This document shows, piece after piece, positions 26,301 to 31,464 of a DNA stretch of 64,000 bases. Origin of the DNA: Ashinkailepas kermadecensis. Taxonomy: Eukaryota; Arthropoda; Thecostraca; Neolepadidae. The first letter of the stretch is position 1. Every line of letters begins with the position of its first letter. The translations under genes were made by a program, and so were the position numbers. Location: contig JAOTOM010005155.1 in the NCBI GenBank assembly GCA_034440615.1, forward strand, positions 894,001-958,000, written 5' to 3'. The notes under the pieces were generated by a model. The model saw only the letters and a list, made by a program, of their open reading frames with translations. It searched no databases and was not told the DNA's origin.

Positions 26301-29300
26301 GAATCACCAGGCATTTATCACCCATAGGTGGGCTACAAGAGGACGCTGATAATTCCGTTTTTAATGAGCAAATACACTCCATCATTTTGGTTCAAATGCA
26401 TTTGTGTATGTATCAATATCTGTAAAATTATGCCAGCTACTGTATGTGTCGTGAATGAGCATAAGCTAGATATGATTGACGGCTCAGAACATTTCAATTA
26501 CTTAGACTACGGTGATCAATCGCCATCATATAGATTACTATTCAGTTAAATCGTTGCAAACCCATTCAGCGTGACGCGGCTGTCTGGCAGTTGGAACACC
26601 TCGTCCTCGTCCCCAGCTCCGTCGCCACACAACGTGACGCGGCTGTCTGGCAGTTGGAACACCTTGCCCTCGTCCCCAGCTCCGTGGCCACACAACGTGA
26701 CGCGGCTGTCTGGCAGTTGGAACACCTCGTCCTCGTCCCCAGCTCCGTCGCCACACAACGTGACGCGGCTGTCTGGCAGTTGGAACACCTCGTCCTCGTC
26801 CCCAGCTCCGTCGCCACACAACGTGACGCGGCTGTCTGGCAGTTGGAACACCTCGTCCTCGTCCCCAGCTCCGTCGCCACACAACGTGACGCTGCTGTCC
26901 GCTGCACCGCCGCCGCCGCCGCCGCCGGCCGAGGCCGAGTCGGCCGCCTCGCTGGCCGTGCTGCTGGCCGTGCTGGGCGTGGTGCTGCTGCTGCTCTCGG
27001 CGCTGGTCGGCTACGTGGTGAGGGCGGGCCGGCGCCGGCGCGTGGCTGGAGGGCCGGCCGCCGGCCAGCTGCAGCTGCCGCTGCCGCGACACCGCAAACA
27101 GCTGCGCGCCGGCCAGCCGCTGACGCCGCGCCACGGCTACTCGCGCTCGCCGTCCGACATGTACGGCCCGCTGTCCTGTGACGACGACAAGCTGGACATG
27201 ACCCAGCCGGAGCAGCACCGTGTCGTGCGTCTCAACTCCGACTACAACACCCTGACGCAGCAGAGCCGGCTGGCAGGTTAGTGGCAGAGCCGGCTGGCAG
27301 GTCAGTGGTAGAGCTGAGACTGGCAGGTCAGTAGCAGAGCCGACTGGCAGGTCAGTGGCAGAACAGACTGGCAGGTCAGTGGCAAAACAGACAGGTAGGT
27401 CAGCGGAAGAGCCGAGACTGGTATGCCAGTGGCAGAGCCGACTGACAGGTCGGTGGCAGAGCAGATTAACAGATCAGTGGCGGGATGGATGCGGTGCGCA
27501 ATTACGCTGCGCCTCGGCAGGAAACCGTACCAGCACGTTATCGGTTGGCAGACACGACGTACGACTACGCGGTGCCAATAGAGGCCAGTCCCGGCTCGTG
27601 TTCGGACGGGCCGGCGGTGTCGCCGCGCTCCTGGGACAACCCCAACTACCGCCAGTCGCCGCACAACACGACACACTCGAGCAGCCAGCCGTCTGTGTGC
27701 AGCATCAGCGAGCTGCTGCCGTCGCCGCCGCCGCTGCCGCCGCCGCCCGCCCAGCCGGTGGGCTGCACATTCGGCCGCCGCCACCGGCTGCTGGCCGCCA
27801 CCGTGGAGGGCGTCACCGGCACGTGCGTGTGGCGCACCGACGACGACGTGGCTGACGGTGCCGCCGCCGTCAGACACGTCGGCAACGACGTGGTGCAGCT
27901 GCGACACAAGATCGGCCACGGACGATACGGAGAGGTGGGTGGAACAATGACGATGCTGAGTTGTGAGTGGTGAGTGGTGAATGGTGAGTGATGAGTGGTG
28001 CGTGTGTGTGTGTGTGTGTGAGCTGAACTATCAGTCAGCTCCGAACTACCAGGCGCCACCCGGGCTCGCCACGGCGCGCGGTACTCCAGGTGACAAACGG
28101 CGTGTATGTGTGTGTTGCCAGATCAGCGTGTGTGAGCTGCACTACCGGTCGGCTCCGGACAGCCCGTACCAGGCGCCGTCTCGGCTCGCCACGGCGCGCA
28201 CTCTGAGGCCGTCAGCTCCCGCAGACGCCGCCTGTCGCCTCCGCCTGGAGGCCGAGGCACTCAGCCGGGTCACCGACCCGCACGTTACCCGACTGCTGGG
28301 ACTCTGCTCCATGGACGAGTGTCCCGGTCTGCTCGTGGAGTACATGGAGAATGGTGACCTGAACGAGTTCTTGCGCCGGTCACCACATGACCCAAGCAGA
28401 GGCCATAGTACGCTGAGGTGAGCTACTACGCAACACTTTTAACTCCAGCAGAAGCCACGGCACTCGAGTGAGGAAATATACACCACAGCATTACCCCAAT
28501 GGAGGCCATAACATACTGGGATGAGCTGCTATGCCCCGGTAGAGATCGTAATACACTGGGGGATCTGCTGTATGCATTATAAGTCACATTCTCTGTCTCA
28601 TTTCCTGTGGTTGGGTTCCGCGGGTCCTGTTGTATCTGTGTGCTTTAAGCCTAGCTCTGACAATTTTGCCACCAACTAATTCATGTTTATTTGCGGTAAT
28701 GGGCAACTGTTAATCATCATTTTATACTCGCATATGAAAGCACAGGGTTGAGGAGATGATGAGCGAAACCCGTCCTCGGTTAGACGTATTGTCATGTTAG
28801 GTGATACTGACGGCTCTCACCTTATCAAAAGCGGTAAATGTTATCACTAGAGCTAGGAGATAAAGTTCGCTGCTGCATTCGTCGCGTAGCATGACGTATT
28901 ATTCTGTGTTGTGTGTATGCATGCATATCTGCGACTTGAACCGAGGTAAATAAGAGCCCCGCACAATATATCAAGGGTGATGTTTATCCACAATAACAGC
29001 AGCAATATCACTACTTGGCACGGTCGCTAGATGATCGGGTCTGCTTGGTGGTTCTAAAACTCAGACGACTAATCAGATAACTCATCAGTAAAACGACGAG
29101 GCTAACCTGCTGGCTGCTGCCCTCCCCATCCGACCGCTAAGTGTCGCGGTCGTCGTCGTTGCAGCGTGGCCTCGCTGGTCTACATATCGGAGCAGATCGC
29201 TACTGGAATGGAGCACCTCGCCTCGCTCGGCATCGTGCACGGCGACCTGGCCACCCGTAACTGCCTGGTGGGTCACCAGCTGCAGGTCAAGGTCGGCGAC

Positions 29301-30356
29301 CTGGGCCCCAGTCGAACCCAGTACGCCAGCGACTACGTCAAGCTGCCCGACGGCCGTCTCATCCCTCTCCGGTGGCGAGCGCCCGAGGCACTGTTCACGG
29401 TCAGTTGTGGGTTGCGGTTGGCACAGTGAGGTCAAGCTGCCATACATCAGGAGTGGGTGCTGCCATACATCAGGAGTGGGTGTTTATAGAGGCCGGTCTA
29501 AGCTGGCCAGAGGCACTGTTCGCGACCGAGAACAGTGCTTCGTGACATGGTTGGAGTTTGTCAGGGTTGGGGTTGGACAGGACTGAGGTTGATCAGGGTT
29601 TGGGTTTGTCAGGGTTGAGGTTGGTCAGGGTTGGAGGTTGGTCAGAGTTGGAGTTGGCCAGGGCTAGGGCTGTTCGGGGTTTGAGTTGGTCAGGGTTGGG
29701 GTTGGTCAGGGCTAGGGTTCGTCAGGGTTAGAGTGGCCAGGGTTAGTGCAGCGGGCTCAATGTTAACCGTGTCTGAAGACTTTCTGTGCACAGGTCGACG
29801 TGTTTCAAGCTGACCGCATTCAACCCTCACCATCTGTCAGCATCTGTCAGCTCCCCAGATCGAAATATCCGACCAATATTTTGGATTATGCACAATGCAG
29901 AACAGCGGCCGCCCGTTTAATGTACAGGCATCGCAGTGACCCTGCCCGAGTTCCTGACGAGGCCCGACTTCACCCGTGTGTTGGGCCACCAGAATTGACT
30001 TGCGCTGCTCGCCTTCAGTACGCTGACCTGACCTGACCTGACGTCTGTGTCGACAGGACACGCTGGGCGTGCCGTCGGACGTGTGGGCGTTCTCGGTGAC
30101 GCTGTGGGAGGTGCTCACCTGGTGTCGGCTGCAGCCGCTGGCACACCTGTCGGACGCCGTCGTCACCGACCGGCTGGCCAGCTGCCGCGACGGCGCCGAG
30201 CCACTGCTCCAGCAGCCCAACGTGTGCCCCGCCGACCTCTACCAGCTGATGATGCAGTGCTGGAGGCTGGAGCCGGCCGCGCGGCCAACCTTCGCGGAGA
30301 TCCGGCCGCTGCTCAGCCTCAGGGGCGGCCAGCAGCTGCCGGCAGACACAATCTGA
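17284..30356 (+). CDS. Discoidin domain receptor (DDR-type receptor tyrosine kinase), full gene model, ten coding exons
   Basis: DDRs are single-pass plasma-membrane receptors that bind collagen through an N-terminal discoidin domain and carry a cytoplasmic kinase domain. Coding exons: 17284-17362, 21897-22379, 23694-23816, 25316-25443, 26023-26230, 26617-27276, 27552-27934, 28122-28417, 29165-29399 and 30057-30356. All have GT/AG borders and compatible phases, and sum to 2895 nt, 964 residues plus stop. Order: signal peptide 1-26, discoidin domain about 29-184, discoidin-like domain about 188-340, Ser/Pro repeat stalk about 341-450, membrane span about 453-475, juxtamembrane with NPNY at 590-593, kinase about 675-955. 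Human DDRs are about 850-920 residues; the excess fits the repeat stalk. The kinase lacks the beta-3 Lys (Arg714) and has HGD (812-814) and DLG (832-834). No frameshift or stop breaks the model. Untranslated exons and the poly(A) site were not identified. Confidence 0.92.
17937..18016. repeat. 19-bp tandem repeat, four copies
   Basis: Four copies of CAGTGACCCGGTATGGTTT, nearly perfect, inside DDR intron 1. Confidence 0.95.
21562..21870. repeat. 22-bp minisatellite abutting DDR exon 2
   Basis: Imperfect units of CCCCATGTCAGTGAGCCGATGT, some shortened to GAGCGATGT. The last unit, TGTCAGTGCAG, ends in an AG that is itself a phase-compatible alternative acceptor at 21881, 15 bases before the preferred one. 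Confidence 0.88.
21897..22379 (+). CDS. DDR coding exon 2: discoidin (F5/8 type C) domain
   Basis: Encodes residues 27-187, covering the whole discoidin domain in one exon. It opens with CDQPLGMESGAI and closes with CLRAELYGC, the conserved first and last Cys (29 and 184). Family landmarks are ITASSS (45-50), GAWCP (70-74), YLQIDLG (85-91), ETQGRFGNG (100-108), YSLQYWRP (117-124) and SPPLIASRVRLVP (155-167). Potential N-glycosylation sites lie in NYTNRT (130-135). By family knowledge Arg104 and Glu112 match collagen-contact positions, but the contact Trp of the vertebrate loop after ASSS is absent (HNGNS here). The preferred acceptor is GGCAG|GC; the upstream AG at 21881 would add five residues. 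The donor is ACACGG|GTACGT, the first of several copies. Confidence 0.93.
22370..22745. repeat. Minisatellite built from the exon 2 donor junction
   Basis: The block CCGTACACGGGTACGTCGGG, which spans the exon 2/intron 2 border, recurs with small changes starting at 22432, 22521, 22583 and 22670. The spacing alternates about 62 and 87-89 bp. Copies are separated by TACTGTC, CCTGGTCTGTTGGG and CGGTACGGCAG blocks. The + frame of exon 2 stays open through the array. Confidence 0.88.
22800..23095. repeat. Degenerate repeat (TACAGTACCGGCCCTGCATAC type)
   Basis: Five to six imperfect copies of a CAGCACCGGCCCTGCATA or CATACAGTACCGGGCATGCA element. CAGGGCGGTACTTA blocks run in the opposite sense, giving a partly inverted, partly tandem structure within DDR intron 2. 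Confidence 0.7.
23572..23603. repeat. Perfect 32-bp palindrome in DDR intron 2
   Basis: Sixteen bases, CTCCGCACGAGCTGAA, are followed at once by their exact reverse complement, centred on the EcoRI-like GAATTC. It lies 90 bp upstream of exon 3. Its function is unknown. Confidence 0.95.
23694..23816 (+). CDS. DDR coding exon 3: linker into the discoidin-like domain
   Basis: Encodes residues 188-228. The acceptor is TATGTTCCAG|AT, and the split codon gives Asp, so the exon opens with DGIESYRM, matching the family's DGxxSY motif right after the discoidin domain. LTYDG and GLGQLSDG are the two other family landmarks. The donor is GAG|G before GTACAA, phase 1. The exon was found because the discoidin-like domain would otherwise lack its first 40 residues. 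It is phase 1 on both sides, so skipping it would keep the frame. Confidence 0.88.
23817..25105 (+). other. DDR intron 3
   Basis: Unique sequence with a GC-richer part at 24160-24880 and two repeat arrays, 31 bp at 24880-25045 and 42 bp from 25106. No other gene is recognisable. Confidence 0.6.
24880..25045. repeat. 31-bp tandem repeat, five copies
   Basis: Copies of CACACCTCGATGTGCTGATC followed by ACTGCTCCCAG or ACTGCTGACAG. The core CATCGAGGTGTG/CACACCTCGATG can form a small hairpin. Confidence 0.92.
25106..25336. repeat. 42-bp tandem repeat carrying the exon 4 splice acceptor
   Basis: Six copies (start near 25106, 25148, 25190, 25232, 25274, 25316) of AGCCGGAGTGGGTCGGCTGG followed by GTGACCAGCCTCTGGGTTTCAG or CTCTATGTTACAG. 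The last copy is the true start of exon 4. Each unit from the second on has a TTTCAG or TTACAG acceptor in front of the same coding bases; 42 is a multiple of three and the exon frame is open across all copies. Each unit also ends its exon-like part with GG|GTGACC, a donor-like site. Confidence 0.93.
25316..25443 (+). CDS. DDR coding exon 4: discoidin-like domain, first half
   Basis: Encodes residues 229-271. The split codon gives Glu, then PEWVGWKRKPGE; VGW is the family's conserved start of this segment. ITFVFDSVREMEAVSFH and NQFTAGIK match the beta-strand core of the DDR discoidin-like domain. The acceptor is ATGTTACAG|AG and the donor is AAG|GTATGC, phase 0. Upstream acceptors in the 42-bp array would add VTSLYVTEPEWVGW-type 14-residue repeats in frame, but family length favours the last acceptor. 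Confidence 0.9.
25640..25836 (-). mobile_element. tRNA-derived SINE-like element in DDR intron 4
   Basis: On the - strand a Ser/Leu-tRNA-type A box, TGGCCGAGTGGTTAA, is followed about 60 bases later by GAGTTTGGATCAACTC. That is a T-arm-like hairpin with a degenerate B box. No matching acceptor stem exists, so this is a retroposon head rather than a tRNA gene. The far end is a guess. Confidence 0.55.
26023..26230 (+). CDS. DDR coding exon 5: discoidin-like domain, second half
   Basis: Encodes residues 272-340. The acceptor is GACTGTCGACAG|ATG, phase 0, and the donor is GAGAGCG|GTGAGT, phase 1. MFSRASLFFSVDD leads into a Pro-containing loop, then VGRFVKIQL and WLLLSEITFES, which match the closing strands of the DDR domain (FVxxxL and W-x-SE-I/V-TF-x-S). 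The split codon joins exon 6 as Ala, as is usual after TFxS in this family. The open frame extends upstream to 25942, but the splice site and homology both start at 26023. Confidence 0.9.
26570..26890. repeat. 63-bp tandem repeat with five in-phase splice acceptors
   Basis: Five copies of a 63-bp unit made of GTGACGCGGCTGTCTGGCAG, TTGGAACACCTCGTCCTCGT, CCCCAG and CTCCGTCGCCACACAAC. In each, the CCTCGTCCTCGTCCCCAG tract is a good acceptor; exon starts would be 26617, 26680, 26743, 26806 and 26869. All share the phase required by exon 5. The translated unit is VTRLSGSWNTSSSSPAPSPHN with two N-glycosylation sequons (NTS, and NVT across the border). Copy 2 differs by Leu-Pro for Ser-Ser and Trp for Ser. 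Confidence 0.93.
26617..27276 (+). CDS. DDR coding exon 6: repeat stalk, transmembrane segment, juxtamembrane start
   Basis: With the first acceptor it encodes residues 341-560. Four full 21-residue Ser/Pro/Thr repeats precede LLSAAPPPPPPPAEAE. A hydrophobic span follows, SLAVLLAVLGVVLLLLSALV (about 452-471), then YVVRAGRRRR as the positively charged stop-transfer. The cytoplasmic part is Pro/Arg/His-rich with Tyr-containing motifs (SRSPSDMYG, LNSDYNTL). The donor is GGCAG|GTTAGT, phase 1. An acceptor-like AG at 26569 is out of phase and would give an immediate stop. Using the last acceptor (26869) removes 84 residues, giving 880 in all, nearer to usual family length. Confidence 0.88.
27277..27480. 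repeat. 24-26-bp tandem repeat copying the exon 6 donor
   Basis: The exon end GAGCCGGCTGGCAG|GTTAGT is repeated downstream as GACTGGCAG|GTCAGT with possible donors at 27301, 27327, 27351, 27375 and a weaker GTAGGT at 27395; further degenerate units follow. Reading past the first donor meets an in-frame TAG (27279-27281), so only the first donor leads to the kinase. Confidence 0.88.
27552..27934 (+). CDS. DDR coding exon 7: juxtamembrane region and glycine-rich loop
   Basis: Encodes residues 561-688. It begins TTYDYAVPIE after a split Asp codon. SWDNPNYRQ (588-595) contains an NPxY-type motif, a kind that in DDR1 recruits adaptor proteins. A Pro-rich tract SPPPLPPPP (618-626) follows. The kinase domain starts near VVQLRHKIGHGRYGE (674-688), an acceptable GxGxxG loop. 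The donor is GAG|GTGGGT, phase 0. The acceptor chosen, CGGTTGGCAG|AC, is phase-compatible; 27534 (ACCAG|CA) is a second option adding six residues. Nearer AGs are out of phase or give a stop. Confidence 0.85.
28020..28200. repeat. Tandem duplication of the start of exon 8
   Basis: The bases 28020-28080 repeat 28134-28200 with about 80% identity: GAGCTG, TCAGTCAGCTCCG/CCGGTCGGCTCCG, TACCAGGCGCC and GGCTCGCCACGGCGCGC occur in both. The offset is 114 bp, 38 codons, in the same frame, and the frame is open across both. The upstream copy is preceded by a (GT)n tract and has no good acceptor, so I regard it as intronic. Confidence 0.85.
28122..28417 (+). CDS. DDR coding exon 8: kinase N-lobe and hinge
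   Basis: Encodes residues 689-786. The acceptor is TGTTGCCAG|ATC, phase 0, giving GE-ISVCEL, which matches the family's GEVHLCE. LATARTLRP (710-718) aligns with the VAVK-containing strand beta-3, so Arg714 stands where the ATP-anchoring Lys should be. The exon encodes no Lys at all. The alpha-C Glu is kept (Glu731 in RLEAEALSRV). DPHVTRLLGLC (740-750) and LLVEYMENGDLNEFL (758-772) are strong tyrosine-kinase landmarks. The donor is TGAG|GTGAGC, phase 2. Confidence 0.92.
28418..29164 (+). other. DDR intron 8, 747 bp
   Basis: AT-richer unique sequence without repeats or open frames of note. It ends with CGTCGTCGTTGCAG, a good acceptor. Confidence 0.7.
29165..29399 (+). CDS. DDR coding exon 9: catalytic and activation loops
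   Basis: Encodes residues 787-865. QIATGMEHLASLGIVHGDLA is the catalytic-loop region, followed by TRNCLVG. HGD (812-814) replaces the usual HRD, while the catalytic Asp814 and Asn819 are kept. VKVGDLGPSR has DLG (832-834) for DFG with the Mg-binding Asp832 kept. The activation loop TQYASDYVK keeps two of the three family tyrosines (Tyr840, Tyr844; the third is Val). PLRWRAPEALF supplies the APE motif. The acceptor is GTTGCAG|C and the donor is TTCACG|GTCAGT, phase 0. Confidence 0.94.
29400..29755. repeat. Degenerate repeats after exon 9 (GTCAGGGTTGGGGTTG type)
   Basis: A 29-bp block ending CATACATCAGGAGTGGGTG is duplicated at 29440-29480. Near 29498-29515 an AGAGGCACTGTTCGCGACC block resembles the end of exon 9 (GAGGCACTGTTCACGGTC). 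From about 29548 to 29750 imperfect GTCAGGGTTGGGGTTG units, resembling the intron start GTCAGTTGTGGGTTG, are repeated about ten times. Confidence 0.75.
30057..30356 (+). CDS. DDR coding exon 10: kinase C-lobe and stop
   Basis: Encodes residues 866-964 and the TGA at 30354-30356. The acceptor GTGTCGACAG|GAC is phase 0. GVPSDVWAFSVTLWEVLTWC (869-888) is the subdomain IX motif with its conserved Asp. YQLMMQCWRLEPAARPTFAE holds the closing C-W-x(6)-R-P signature. The tail after the kinase is very short, as in known DDRs. The GC-rich codon use matches the other exons. Confidence 0.95.
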   Translation, partial: DTLGVPSDVWAFSVTLWEVLTWCRLQPLAHLSDAVVTDRLASCRDGAEPLLQQPNVCPADLYQLMMQCWRLEPAARPTFAEIRPLLSLRGGQQLPADTI

Positions 30357-31147
30357 TGTCATTCGGTGTCCTAGTGTGTTTTTTTTGTTTCGACGGACGA
30401 CGGGACTTCCGGTCGCCGAACTGTCCGCGCGACACAGAAAGTCGGCGTAGTGTGATGCTGAGAACGCACGATGAGCCCTTCTAACGTCAGCTGTCTCTTC
30501 CGCTGCCTCTGCGACCCGTCATATCAAGTGTCCTACCGATGGGCTGATGACTTCGCCGCATGTGGATCAGGTGCACGAATACGACATATCTGACACCTGG
30601 GCGCCGACTGGAGGCTGCTCCACTTCAGCATATCCCTGGTTGTGACACAGCGACGCCGTTACACGTATCCCGCGGGCTCACGAGGTTCCCGAACTAGACG
30701 TTGAGTGTGTTTACAGCCCTGATCAGGTGATCACCCCCCCCCCGCCCCCCAACTACCATCGTTCTCTGAACACCTTCAGATGTCGTGTGTGTCTCACCCT
30801 AACCGCTGCGCAAAGCTTTACCAGTGTTATTTATATATGTATAGTGTTGATCTCAGTGTATTGCGGACGGCGGCGGAGAGTGTGAATCGTATTAGGGGAC
30901 GACGAGCAGCAAATGCGCAGTGTGATATTTATTGATAATACACTTACATCGATCCTGTGCTCTGTCATAATGCACGCTAATTTGCGTCCTGAAAGACTGT
31001 ATCGAGTGGAAAACGTAGGATGGACTGATCAGCAGAAACGACCAGGGTGTTGGCACCAGGTGTGTCTCCCGCAGCCCGTCCTTCACACATACCTGGCACG
31101 CGACTATCACCCCGCACCCGCACCCGCACCCGCACACGCACACACAC
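30357..31147 (+). other. DDR downstream region, probable 3' untranslated sequence
   Basis: No further coding sequence is recognisable. A C run lies at 30735-30750. I found no clear AATAAA in this stretch, so the transcript end is not placed. A (CA)n tract begins near 31110. Confidence 0.45.
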
Positions 31148-31429
31148 CACGAGCGGATCCTGGAATCGTCATGAGTGACACTTTGTCTGGGCGAGGGGGC
31201 GCCTCCTTTGAGGGGCGCCTCTGCCTGAAAAAATCGGAGGGGCGCACTCGATCACACCGAAAGGGTGCCTTTTTCCAAGGATTGCCTCTGGCTAGGCAAT
31301 TCGAGTGGATGAAAGGGGGGGGTCACTTGATTCTTCCCGGAGGGGCGTCTTTTCCCGGCCAGAGGGGCACCACCTTCCATGAGGGCCCATCCCTTCCCCC
31401 AGTGCCCCACTCTCTATATCCGCCCCTGG
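31148..31429. mobile_element. Short inverted-end element (MITE-like) inside a CA tract
   Basis: The left end CACGAGCGGATCCTGG and the right end, read in reverse as CCAGGGGCGGATATAGAG, share a CA-GxGCGGAT core. The interior has several GGGGCGCC-type blocks in both orientations. CA dinucleotides flank both sides (31110-31147 and 31432-31465), as if the element had inserted into one microsatellite. No target duplication can be told apart from the CA repeats. Confidence 0.55.
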
Positions 31430-31433
31430 GACA

Positions 31434-31464
<31 letters not shown>

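Noticed and set aside
26569..26570. Splice acceptor CCCATTCAG directly before the 63-bp array
   Set aside because: Joining exon 5 here gives the wrong phase and an immediate TGA; the CCCCAG acceptors inside the units fit.
17284..30356. DDR gene as a pseudogene
   Set aside because: All ten exons keep frame, splice sites and phase over 964 codons; altered catalytic residues are not accompanied by stops or frameshifts.
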